Source of the DNA: WTJO01 sp965660165
Lineage (GTDB): Bacteria > Pseudomonadota > Alphaproteobacteria > Puniceispirillales > Puniceispirillaceae
Direction of reading: 5' to 3'
Assembly: GCA_965660165.1 (NCBI GenBank)
Contig: CBFHYU010000001.1
Span: 62,001-126,000, forward strand
Length of the DNA: 64,000 nt
The translations under genes were made by a program, and so were the position numbers. Below are positions 1 through 8,218 of this stretch, in pieces. How positions within the stretch are numbered: position 1 is the stretch's first letter; each line of letters opens with the position of its first letter. A model generated the notes under the pieces. That model worked only from the letters and a program-made list of their open reading frames with translations, was not told where the DNA came from and did no database searches.

Positions 1-65
1 TGTTGCCAACGTCTAAGCTTAATTGAGGTCATACCATCACTGATGCAAATTACTTTAACAAGAGC

Positions 66-101
66 GCTAGTATAAACATATTTTCAGAAAATATCTCTAG
101 C
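66..101. promoter_or_regulatory. AT-rich palindrome, possible operator
   Basis: Positions 78-94 read ATATTTTC-A-GAAAATAT, a perfect 8+8 inverted repeat around one base. It is flanked by a second matching pair, GCTAG (66-70) and CTAGC (97-101). It lies about 80 bases beyond the stop of the leftward DpkA-like gene and is too AT-rich to be a convincing intrinsic terminator. It more resembles a repressor site for a gene left of the window, but no regulator or target is visible. The rest of 1-172 shows no gene. Confidence 0.3.
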
Positions 102-172
102 CAAATGTAAAAAAAGCGTATTTTTAAGCCTATAACGATGATTTTTCGCCTGAAATATGGCGTTCTGTAAGG

Positions 173-1177
173 CTAGAGAAGTGAGTTTATGGTATCAATC
201 AGCGCAGAATTGATCTGTCTTGGCCCTGTATCTAGCCTATTTTTGTGGCGGCGCTCGCCCGCAAGCCTGATTCCATCCAGCTTACCCATCTCGGCAAAAA
301 ACCCGCTTACATGCGTCTTCCAGTCACCTGATGCTATCAATGCAGGGCTGAGCGCTATCACAAGCTCGCCCCCTTTTGCAGGCCCGCCATCATTATTATC
401 ATCCCGTCCAGCCTCGAATGAAAAATTATCCCCTGTGACCCCCGCACATAGCAATTCCACCATAGTTGCAATCGCGGACCCTTTATAGCCGCCAAACGGA
501 AGCAATACCCCTTTTAATACCTCATTGGGATCTGTTGACGGATTGCCATCTGCATCAAGCCCTGTATCTGCTGGTAATTCATGGCCGTCTCTTGCGGCGA
601 TTTGCACATCACCTTTTGCCAGCCGCGAGGTCGCCATATCAAATACATAAGGCGATTGACCTGGATTAGGAAAGGCAAATGATAGCGGATTTGTGCCAAA
701 AAAAGCTGTTTTTGCACCATAAGGGGCAACAGATGGCTTAAAGGCTGTGCAAGCCAGACCAACAAGCCCTTGTTCGGCAAGATATTCTGTTTCAGGCCAT
801 AAGGCAGCAAAATGAAAGCTATTTACCACACTCATTACCGCGATGCCTGTATTATGGGCTGCATCAGCCAATTTTGGCAGACCTTGCTGTAATGCCAACG
901 GCGCATAGCCCATCTTGCCATCTACTTTGACAATAGCAGGCATTTTTTGTTCTATTTCGGGGCGGGCATCTGCTGTCACCTTGCCTGATTTAATCGACCC
1001 GACATAGCCAGGTATTCGAAATAGCCCATGAGAGGTTGAGCCGTCCCGTTCAGCCCGCATTACCGTATTTGCAATCGCAGCCGCATTTGCCTCATCACAT
1101 CCTGCCGAACGCATGACCTTATCGGCAAGCTGGTAAATATCATCTAGTGACATATCTGTCAGAGTTTGAACGCTCAT
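173..1177 (-). CDS. Ldh2-family NAD(P)H imine/keto-acid reductase, DpkA-like
   Basis: Cytosolic oxidoreductase of the malate/L-lactate dehydrogenase 2 fold. The family contains malate, lactate and ureidoglycolate dehydrogenases and DpkA, which reduces delta-1-piperideine-2-carboxylate and pyrroline-2-carboxylate to pipecolate and proline. Visible signatures are SHGLFR near residue 49, NSFHF near 119 (the usual active-site histidine) and VFDMATS followed by an LPFGGYKGS block near 230. The stretch between these, with its GHELP and DPNEVLKG features, reads most like DpkA. Length 334 is normal. The start is backed by GGGGGAGAG just upstream. It is the last gene of a leftward run with DUF3726, the 573-residue protein, an M19 homologue and an amidase, which suggests imino-acid or amide catabolism. 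Substrate is inferred; a 2-keto-acid dehydrogenase remains possible. Confidence 0.75.
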   Translation of the reverse strand: MSVQTLTDMSLDDIYQLADKVMRSAGCDEANAAAIANTVMRAERDGSTSHGLFRIPGYVGSIKSGKVTADARPEIEQKMPAIVKVDGKMGYAPLALQQGLPKLADAAHNTGIAVMSVVNSFHFAALWPETEYLAEQGLVGLACTAFKPSVAPYGAKTAFFGTNPLSFAFPNPGQSPYVFDMATSRLAKGDVQIAARDGHELPADTGLDADGNPSTDPNEVLKGVLLPFGGYKGSAIATMVELLCAGVTGDNFSFEAGRDDNNDGGPAKGGELVIALSPALIASGDWKTHVSGFFAEMGKLDGIRLAGERRHKNRLDTGPRQINSALIDTINSLL

Positions 1178-1258
1178 ATCTCTCCCCCTATGTTGATTGG
1201 CAAGGCTGTATTTAATTGCTCTTTATGCTGGGCTAGTTTTTGGTTTATGTCCATAGCG

Positions 1259-1939
1259 CTAGTCATTATCCGTTAATCCTGCGCCAGCGCCAGCCAGACG
1301 CGATGCGTCACTTTCAGGCACATAAGACCTAGCCGCAAATTCGGACAAAATATGCCAGCCTGTCTCATCAATTTCTATAGATTCTGCTTTAGGTGAGGTA
1401 GGCGCCTCTGCCCTGCTTTTAATCTTAAGACTATATTCACCTAATTCCCCACATCTATCATTGTGGCTATCTGCCAGTGCCTCCAGCATCTCTTTAGGGC
1501 TGAAATAGTGGCCATTATGGCCTATCTCAATCTGCTTTTGATATTGGCATTCAGCCCATAATAGATGGCCAAGAAACACAAATGGCATATAGCTAAGACG
1601 CAACGTTACTGCGGGAGCATCGCTATTTACCCCCTCAGAAGCGGTAAGCCAGTCACAAATCATACCGTTAAATACCAGCATTTCATGCGGCTGTGCGTCT
1701 AGATATAACTGGTTGCCATCTAGCATGATTCGAGAGCTATCTGGACGCATTGGCGCTTCGGAATGATAATCTGTATAATTGGACAGATAGCTTGCAAGCT
1801 GTGATAATGCGCCCTGCTGATAGGGGCTAGCCATTACCATTGCCCAGCCTGTATCTTCAGCAATGTCATGAGCAAACCCACAGCCTAGCATAGCCTTTCG
1901 GGTCATATGTAAAATTTCGTTCAGCGAACATCGTATCAT
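1259..1939 (-). CDS. DUF3726 family protein
   Basis: A 226-residue soluble protein that I read as DUF3726, a family of unknown function. The opening (SLNEILHMTRKAMLGCGF, residues 5-22) fits the family start, in which a Ser-Leu-Asn-Glu motif begins a short helical segment. No signal peptide, membrane segment or recognisable catalytic motif is seen. It lies 24 bases after the 573-residue unknown and 81 bases before the DpkA-like reductase, all leftward, so co-transcription is likely. Its constant company with oxidoreductases hints at an accessory or structural role, but that is inference only. The ribosome binding site is weak, so the start is less certain. Confidence 0.6.
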   Translation of the reverse strand: MIRCSLNEILHMTRKAMLGCGFAHDIAEDTGWAMVMASPYQQGALSQLASYLSNYTDYHSEAPMRPDSSRIMLDGNQLYLDAQPHEMLVFNGMICDWLTASEGVNSDAPAVTLRLSYMPFVFLGHLLWAECQYQKQIEIGHNGHYFSPKEMLEALADSHNDRCGELGEYSLKIKSRAEAPTSPKAESIEIDETGWHILSEFAARSYVPESDASRLAGAGAGLTDND

Positions 1940-1963
1940 CTTATTGTGCCCATAGCCTTGCCA

Positions 1964-3685
1964 TCAGGATTGTGGCGGCGGGCTAGTCGCAAACAGCCAA
2001 TCATCTTCACTGCCTGAAATAATATCAGCAGGTGTCGGCGCACCCTGAAACAGGGTCACACGTGTCCATCTATCTGATTTTGGGTCAAATTTGCTAGCAC
2101 CAAAAAACGATAATTTACAGCGCAGAAGGTCAATAGGTCGTGTAGTGCCAGCTACCAGATTATCCCTAATCTCGCCATAAACAAAGCGCGATATTGTTTG
2201 AATTCGCCGTATAATAAAACGTGTCTGAGGATATTTCAGCATGAAACGGGCAAGGCTCATATCGCCATCAACATGCTGGATATGCGCTGATAAATGCTGG
2301 ATATAACGCACCATATGAAATGGCATTTCTTTATCTGCACCAGGCTCATCAAAGCGTAAGCCAAGACGTGGCTCCAGCTTTTCTGCTGATACATACCAGA
2401 ATTGAGCTTCATTTTCTGCAGCGTCAAGATCAATCTCTAATGCCCATCCATAATGGGTATCAATCAGGGCGGCTAGCTCTGCTACTGTCATCGCAGTATC
2501 AAGTCTAGGTTCAAACGGATTAGACAGGCAATGGGCAAGCCCATCCACCTCATCAGCGCATAGCTCAATCAATATAGAGACCATCAATTCCTGCATATCT
2601 TCAGAACAGCCTGCCACCCGCCCATAAATATCTTCTAGCGGATAAGTCTCTGCTAGCGGCTTTGTGTGCAAGCCAGCTAGAAAGCTGTCAAATTCGCCCC
2701 GCAAATGCTGTGTGCGGCGGGTTTGATCCTGATCTTCAACCTGCCATTCTTGAAGATGGGTTTTTATCCGTGTCAATAGCCGCTCAAACTCACGCTGTTG
2801 AGCGGCAGTCATTTTGGCTACTTGCCGACATCTCATCAAGGCGGTTTCACGCACCATCATCCAGCTATGCACTAGACAGGGATGATTAACCAAAAACGGC
2901 GCCATGCCTAGACCTGTTGAATTGCCAATACCAAGATAGCGCCGATAGGCAGGGGCAAGCTTAATGGCCTCAGACGATGTCTCAGATGCGCACCATTCTG
3001 CAAGCAACACAGAATATTCCCTGATCAAAAATACCGCCAGCATTTCAATCTGGAATGGCGGCTGAAATGCCTCATATCCGCTAATAACGCCTCTGTCAGC
3101 AATGCCAAATTTTCCATTGCCATAAACAGCCGTAGTACGCATTAGATAACCTGTTCCAATCAGCATATCGTGATCTGGCTGTTTGCCTGCGGCTAAGGCC
3201 TCTACCACATGCGCAAATAGCCTAACAGATTTATTCGCACGTGACAGGCAAAGCACCTTCTCGCTATATCGCCCTGCTTCTTGCTGTGATACATGATCGG
3301 CCAGCCCGTCAATATCTTGCTGGCTTGGAATGCCTTCAAATAGGCAAAAACTGGCATCCCATTTTGTAGCGATCACCCTGTCTGTTCTGTCTGCAGCATC
3401 AAGCGCCCTGCTAAAGGCGATGAGCGATACATCCATTCCGCCGACATTAACGGTTAGCACCATATGGCCATAGCCATTATGATCCAAAGACTGGCTTGTG
3501 ATCCGCACTTCAGGCTTTTCTGCGCATAATCTGCGCATCAGAATACGCATAAAACTTAGCCTGTGCGGGAAAAATGCGCCAAGACGTGACAGCCGCATAA
3601 CAGTGCTAGCAGGCCGCATCTCTACCTTTATCTCGGGCAGGTCACGCGGCATATGCCCCATTGTGTCAGTGCCAGTTTCTATCAT
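1964..3685 (-). CDS. Conserved-looking protein of unknown function, 573 aa
   Basis: I do not recognise this protein. It is soluble, without signal peptide or clear membrane helices. It contains a distinctive glycine-rich stretch, GIGNSTGLGMAPFLVNHP (about residues 252-269), of the kind that marks a ligand or active-site loop. An FFPHRLSFMR segment lies near residue 38, followed by RRL. The middle (about 280-350) is highly charged and rich in Arg/Gln and probably helical. The C-terminal third has long helical segments ending in an arginine-rich region. Its position between DUF3726 (24 bases) and the M19 homologue (43 bases), all leftward, indicates a shared operon. A role in the same unknown pathway is the most that can be said. 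Confidence 0.7.
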   Translation of the reverse strand: MIETGTDTMGHMPRDLPEIKVEMRPASTVMRLSRLGAFFPHRLSFMRILMRRLCAEKPEVRITSQSLDHNGYGHMVLTVNVGGMDVSLIAFSRALDAADRTDRVIATKWDASFCLFEGIPSQQDIDGLADHVSQQEAGRYSEKVLCLSRANKSVRLFAHVVEALAAGKQPDHDMLIGTGYLMRTTAVYGNGKFGIADRGVISGYEAFQPPFQIEMLAVFLIREYSVLLAEWCASETSSEAIKLAPAYRRYLGIGNSTGLGMAPFLVNHPCLVHSWMMVRETALMRCRQVAKMTAAQQREFERLLTRIKTHLQEWQVEDQDQTRRTQHLRGEFDSFLAGLHTKPLAETYPLEDIYGRVAGCSEDMQELMVSILIELCADEVDGLAHCLSNPFEPRLDTAMTVAELAALIDTHYGWALEIDLDAAENEAQFWYVSAEKLEPRLGLRFDEPGADKEMPFHMVRYIQHLSAHIQHVDGDMSLARFMLKYPQTRFIIRRIQTISRFVYGEIRDNLVAGTTRPIDLLRCKLSFFGASKFDPKSDRWTRVTLFQGAPTPADIISGSEDDWLFATSPPPQS

Positions 3686-3728
3686 TACCAGTATTACCTT
3701 TACCTAACATCTTAGCTATCACGCATAG

Positions 3729-4718
3729 TTACGTCATTGGGGTAAAATTATGTTCATAAAAACGCAACCAGTTCAGCCCCATCAGCCCATCTATCTCATC
3801 CTGTGAAAACCCAGCCTCTGCCAATCCAGCCCCAATATTGGGAAAATCCCGTATTGATCTAAACCAATTAGGCTGAGGCGGAAATCCTGGATTATCGGCA
3901 CTGCCCTCTCCAAAATCAAGCTGGCGTGACCATCTGCCATTGCGCATCCATTCCACAACAGAATCAGGCTGGTTTGTACATAAATCAGAGCCAATGCCTA
4001 AATGTTCTACGCCATAGCGTGTTGCGGCTTCGGCTATCATGTCACAAAAACTAGCTAGAGTGCACTCAGAGCCCTGATGCAGATGATGCGGATATAATGA
4101 AAAGCCTAGCATACCGCCTCTATTTGTCAGCGCACGTAATAGCTCATCCGATTTATTGCGCCGTGCGTCATGCCACCAGCTAGGATTAGCATGGGTGATG
4201 GTAATGGGGCGGCTTGAAGCATCAATCGCCTCTAACGTTGAGCGTTCAGCAGAATGGCTCATATCAATCACCAGCCCAACTCTGTTCATTTCGGCTACTG
4301 CCTGATGGCCGAATCTGGTCAGCCCTGTATCTTCTGCTTCATAACATCCTGTTGCTAGCAAAGACTGATTATTATAGGTGAGCTGCATAAACCGAGCGCC
4401 AAGCTGATATACGATCTCAATAAGGCCAATATCATCTTCAATCGGCGCACAATTCTGGAACCCATAAAAAATTGCGGTTCTGCCTGTAGCAGCGGCTGTT
4501 CTTACATCATCTGCTGTTCTGCCATGCATCAACCTATCTGGATGCGCTTCAATATGGCGGTTCCAGCTGATCATATTCTCAACTGTTTGTCTGAAATTTT
4601 CATGATAGCAAATCGTTACATGCACAGCCGAAAGACCAGCTTCTGCCATTTCATCAAATAAGGCAGGGCTGTAATTGGCATATTGCAAATTATCAATCAA
4701 AATAGGTCTATCTGTCAT
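3729..4718 (-). CDS. M19 (renal dipeptidase) family homologue with altered metal site
   Basis: Amidohydrolase-fold protein of peptidase family M19; classical members are dizinc dipeptidases. The C-terminal ligands are kept: His155 in IDMSHS, His176 in ITHANPS, Arg187 and Asp255 in GIGSDL. The N-terminal His-x-Asp pair of the family is replaced by Leu11 and Tyr13 in IDNLQY. The bridging glutamate is replaced by Gln88 in GFQNCAPIED. The protein may therefore bind one metal at most and may not be a dipeptidase. I have a general memory of a divergent M19 subfamily with such DNLQY and GFQN motifs, which I cannot check here. Length 329, no signal peptide. It sits 7 bases after the amidase and upstream of the 573-residue unknown. 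Confidence 0.8.
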   Translation of the reverse strand: MTDRPILIDNLQYANYSPALFDEMAEAGLSAVHVTICYHENFRQTVENMISWNRHIEAHPDRLMHGRTADDVRTAAATGRTAIFYGFQNCAPIEDDIGLIEIVYQLGARFMQLTYNNQSLLATGCYEAEDTGLTRFGHQAVAEMNRVGLVIDMSHSAERSTLEAIDASSRPITITHANPSWWHDARRNKSDELLRALTNRGGMLGFSLYPHHLHQGSECTLASFCDMIAEAATRYGVEHLGIGSDLCTNQPDSVVEWMRNGRWSRQLDFGEGSADNPGFPPQPNWFRSIRDFPNIGAGLAEAGFSQDEIDGLMGLNWLRFYEHNFTPMT

Positions 4719-4725
4719 TATTGGC

Positions 4726-6039
4726 TTACCTCATCATCTTAGCGCAATGCGCCTCTAGCCAGCGCGCGGCCGAAATTACACTCGCATCAGCATTCGGTGC
4801 GCCAACCAGCTGGACACCCAAAGGCAGCTTATCTGGCCCTCGCAAATCCAGACCGTCTAGATGCGGCAAGGTGATGGCTGGCAATCCGCATAGGCTGGTA
4901 AATTTTGAACAGGCAGGATTGCCTGTCCCTGCTTCAAATAGCGGTGCCTGACCTGTAGCAGATGCCATAATCAAAACATTTCCGCCTGTCAGCATCTCTG
5001 AAAACATGTCTATTCCCTGCTGTCTTAGCGCCATTGCAGCCTCATAATCTGACGCAGATACCTGCTCTCCCCGCTGAATTGTCTTAAGGGTGAAATCACT
5101 TACCCCCTCTGTTCTGCCCGCAAGTAAGGGGCCGATATTCTGGGCATATTCAGCGTCATAAATCACGCTATGCGCGTCTTGTAAGCTATCTAGAAATGGC
5201 TGTATTGCGATATGGTGGGTATGGCCAGACAGCTTATGCACCAGCTCTGAGATACGCGCTGACATATAAGGTTCAATATCATCTGCAAACATCCCCTCAA
5301 CAAACAAAAATGTTGGCGCATCAGCATTAGGCGCATGATAGGCCGCTTCAAGGTTGGCATCATCTGTCATTATCACATCACCAAGCCGCGCAATATCACC
5401 AAGATGCCGTGCAAATATGCCAATATGATCTAATGTCTGGCTGGTTTGTAACACGCCTGCACGGGAAATCGCCTCAACGCTAGGCTTAAACCCATAAACC
5501 CCGCAATAGGCGGCAGGGCGTATTACAGAGCCTCCTGTTTGCGAGCCAATCGCAAGCGCCACCTGTCCTGCCGCAACAGACGCTGCAGAACCAGAAGATG
5601 AACCACCTGGAGAAAATCGCCTATCATGCGGATTACGTGTTTCACATTTCTGTAAATAGGCAAATTCAGTGGTGCGTGTCTTGCCCATAATAAGCGCACC
5701 TGCCATCCGAAGCCGTGTCACAAGCTCAGCATCTTTAGATGGCCTGCGGCCTGCAAACAGGCTAGAGCCAAGACAGCAAGGCATATCAGCGCTATCAATA
5801 ATATCCTTTAGCCCCACAGGCACACCACTAAGCGGCAAGCCTGAGGCGATAGTGTTGGAAGCTGCCAATACAGCCTCAGCATCATGCCAAACCCATGCAT
5901 CTATATCAGCATCTGTCTTGGCAATTATATCCAGATGATGCGCACAGATTTGTGTCGCTGAACGCCTGCCTTGCGAGACAGATTGAGCAATGCTTACGGC
6001 GGAATTGTCACTATCATCTAATCTATGTTCGTCTGCCAT
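4726..6039 (-). CDS. Amidase signature family hydrolase
   Basis: Cytosolic amidase that hydrolyses a C-N bond through a Ser-cisSer-Lys triad. The parts are visible: Lys78 in VGLKD, the GGSSSGSA serine-rich loop at 145-152 and the nucleophile Ser171 in TGGSVIRPAA. At 437 residues it is slightly shorter than GatA (about 480). The neighbourhood lacks gatB and gatC, so it is more likely a catabolic amidase than the tRNA amidotransferase subunit. It is the second gene of the leftward run after the formaldehyde dehydrogenase and is followed within 7 bases by the M19 homologue. Amide substrate unknown. Confidence 0.88.
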   Translation of the reverse strand: MADEHRLDDSDNSAVSIAQSVSQGRRSATQICAHHLDIIAKTDADIDAWVWHDAEAVLAASNTIASGLPLSGVPVGLKDIIDSADMPCCLGSSLFAGRRPSKDAELVTRLRMAGALIMGKTRTTEFAYLQKCETRNPHDRRFSPGGSSSGSAASVAAGQVALAIGSQTGGSVIRPAAYCGVYGFKPSVEAISRAGVLQTSQTLDHIGIFARHLGDIARLGDVIMTDDANLEAAYHAPNADAPTFLFVEGMFADDIEPYMSARISELVHKLSGHTHHIAIQPFLDSLQDAHSVIYDAEYAQNIGPLLAGRTEGVSDFTLKTIQRGEQVSASDYEAAMALRQQGIDMFSEMLTGGNVLIMASATGQAPLFEAGTGNPACSKFTSLCGLPAITLPHLDGLDLRGPDKLPLGVQLVGAPNADASVISAARWLEAHCAKMMR

Positions 6040-6079
6040 ATACCTCTCACTCAGCTATTACCGTCACTAACTCTGTGCA

Positions 6080-7189
6080 TCAGAAAATAACAACAGAACG
6101 GATAGACTCTCCTTTATGCATCAAATCAAATCCTGTATTTATCTCCTCCAAAGATAGGCTGTGAGTAATCATTGGATCGATTTCGATTTTGCCATCCAGA
6201 TACCAATCCACAATTTTAGGCACATCTGTTCTGCCTCTTGCCCCGCCAAATGCCGTACCTCGCCAAGAACGCCCTGTTACAAGCTGGAACGGACGTGTTG
6301 AGATTTCCTGCCCTGCGCCTGCAACCCCGATAATAATCGATTCGCCCCAGCCTTTATGGGCACATTCAAGCGCAGTGCGCATGACCTCAACATTGCCGAT
6401 ACATTCAAAAGAATAATCCGCCCCACCGCCCGTAAGCTCAACAAGATGGGCTGTCAGATCACCTGAAATATCTGCTGGATTGACAAAATCAGTCATCCCA
6501 AAGCGTTTGCCCCACTCTGCTTTGTCAGGATTCATATCAACGCCGACAATTTGCGCTGCGCCTATCATCCTAAGGCCTTGAATCACATTTAGCCCAATTC
6601 CCCCAAGACCAAACACAACAGCGCGGCATCCAGGCTCAGCCTTTGCGGTATTTATCACCGCCCCGATACCTGTTGTAACCCCGCAACCAATATAGCAAAT
6701 CTTATCAAAAGGCGCTGCCTTATTGACTTTAGCAAGCGCAATTTCTGGCAATACCGTAAAGTTTGAAAAGGTAGAGGTGCCCATATAATGATGCACAGGC
6801 TTTCCTTCAAAGGAAAATCTGGACGTGCCATCAGGCATTAGCCCTTGCCCTTGTGTAGTGCGAATAGCCTGACACAGATTGGTTTTTGGATGCAGACAAT
6901 AATCACATTCTCGGCATTCAGGCGTATATAGGGGAATTACATGGTCTCCCTCAACAACAGAGGTTACACCTGGCCCAACCTCACGCACAATGCCAGCGCC
7001 CTCATGACCTAAAATGGCTGGAAACAGCCCTTCAGGATCAGCGCCAGACAGGGTAAATTCATCTGTATGGCAAATGCCTGTAGCCATAATTTCTACCAGC
7101 ACTTCGCCTGCTCTCGGCCCGTCTAGATCGACTTCCACAATTTCCAGCGGCTTTCCAGCCTCAAGCGCAATAGCGGCACGTGTTTTCAT
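6080..7189 (-). CDS. adhC: S-(hydroxymethyl)glutathione dehydrogenase / class III alcohol dehydrogenase
   Basis: Zinc medium-chain dehydrogenase that oxidises the formaldehyde-glutathione adduct to S-formylglutathione, the first step of glutathione-dependent formaldehyde detoxification. The catalytic zinc site is seen in GICHTD and LGHEGAG. The structural zinc loop has four cysteines in CRECDYCLHPKTNLC. The nucleotide fold is seen in GLGGIGL. I start at the MKTRAA methionine (7189), which has GGGAGAG at good spacing and gives 369 residues, the normal length; a start nine codons upstream is less likely. The amidase follows 40 bases downstream, so formaldehyde may arise in the neighbouring pathway, for example from an N-methyl group, though the enzyme is also a general detoxification gene. 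Confidence 0.93.
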   Translation of the reverse strand: MKTRAAIALEAGKPLEIVEVDLDGPRAGEVLVEIMATGICHTDEFTLSGADPEGLFPAILGHEGAGIVREVGPGVTSVVEGDHVIPLYTPECRECDYCLHPKTNLCQAIRTTQGQGLMPDGTSRFSFEGKPVHHYMGTSTFSNFTVLPEIALAKVNKAAPFDKICYIGCGVTTGIGAVINTAKAEPGCRAVVFGLGGIGLNVIQGLRMIGAAQIVGVDMNPDKAEWGKRFGMTDFVNPADISGDLTAHLVELTGGGADYSFECIGNVEVMRTALECAHKGWGESIIIGVAGAGQEISTRPFQLVTGRSWRGTAFGGARGRTDVPKIVDWYLDGKIEIDPMITHSLSLEEINTGFDLMHKGESIRSVVIF

Positions 7190-7365
7190 CATCTCTCTCC
7201 CATATCTGCCTGTCATGCATCAGCGCAATACCAGCCCGAATATCATCCAGACTATCGCCTGAGAATGCTATCACGGATTTATGTTTTTATGAGAGTTAGT
7301 GTAGCCCTGTTTTTTTGGATATGGCTATGGGTTTTTGAGAAAATTTATTTGCTATGCCACACTGG

Positions 7366-8187
7366 CTAGCTAGGCGTGAAACGGCCATAGGCAATAAATG
7401 GATTATTCAGCCAGTTTGGCTTGCCATAGCGATGAGGCTGGCCATGCTCATCAAGCACATATCCGCCAGCCCCTCTTAGTACAGCTTCACCAGCGGCTGT
7501 ATCCCATTCGCAGGTTGGGGCAAAACGCGGATATATATCTGCCTCACCCATTGCTAGATAACAAAATTTAACAGATGAGCCTGTACTAACAATATCGTCT
7601 ATTTGATTTTTCCGCAAAAAGGTAGCTGTCCTCTCATCCATATGAGAGCGGCTGGCAATCGCAATAGGCCTGTCATGCGACCTGCTAGCAAGCGGCGTGT
7701 CTATCGATAGCAGGCTGATCTGCTGGTTTTGCACTAGATAGCTTGCTATGTCTGCTGCGCCCACAAACAGCATGTCATGCATTGGTGCATACACAATGCC
7801 GCCTGCCGCCTGCCCATCAACAATTAGCCCGATATTGACGGTAAAATTCCCCTGACTATCTGCACGGATAAATTCTTTCGTGCCATCTAGCGGGTCTACC
7901 AAAAAATAACAGTCGCTAGAGGATAGCTGGTGGCTTTCTTCGGCTTCTTCTGAAATCACCTCTATCTGCGGATAGAATTGTGCCAGCGCTTCAAGCAAAA
8001 TCACATTTGCTGCTTTATCTGCATCTGTGACGGGCGAGTTGTCTGATTTATGCTCAACCTCAAAGCCAGACTGTCTAACCTCTAAAATGGCCTTGCCAGC
8101 CGCAATCACGGCTGGGACAAGCTTGTTTAACACAACACCGTTAACCGTAAGTTCATCTAATTGCTGGCTGACCATCATCAAAGCCAT
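7366..8187 (-). CDS. cysQ: 3'(2'),5'-bisphosphate nucleotidase
   Basis: Inositol-monophosphatase-fold, Mg-dependent phosphatase that removes the 3'-phosphate from PAP(S), the by-product of sulfate assimilation. Family motifs: SDNSPVTDADKAAN (about 48-61), the EEAEE acidic site (about 80), DPLDGTKEF (about 98-106) and the C-terminal CEWDTAAGEAVLRGAGG. Length 273 is normal. The start has no good Shine-Dalgarno site; a methionine four codons further in is also possible. It lies 31 bases downstream of mmsA in the same direction. The DPLDGTKEF form favours CysQ over inositol monophosphatase, although an inositol-related role cannot be excluded in a genome with inositol genes. Confidence 0.88.
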   Translation of the reverse strand: MALMMVSQQLDELTVNGVVLNKLVPAVIAAGKAILEVRQSGFEVEHKSDNSPVTDADKAANVILLEALAQFYPQIEVISEEAEESHQLSSSDCYFLVDPLDGTKEFIRADSQGNFTVNIGLIVDGQAAGGIVYAPMHDMLFVGAADIASYLVQNQQISLLSIDTPLASRSHDRPIAIASRSHMDERTATFLRKNQIDDIVSTGSSVKFCYLAMGEADIYPRFAPTCEWDTAAGEAVLRGAGGYVLDEHGQPHRYGKPNWLNNPFIAYGRFTPS

Positions 8188-8218
8188 GCTGTATTGTTAG
8201 GGCACATATTTTTTCAGA

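Noticed and set aside
4726..6039. GatA subunit of the tRNA amidotransferase
   Set aside because: No gatB or gatC adjacent, shorter than GatA and placed among catabolic genes.
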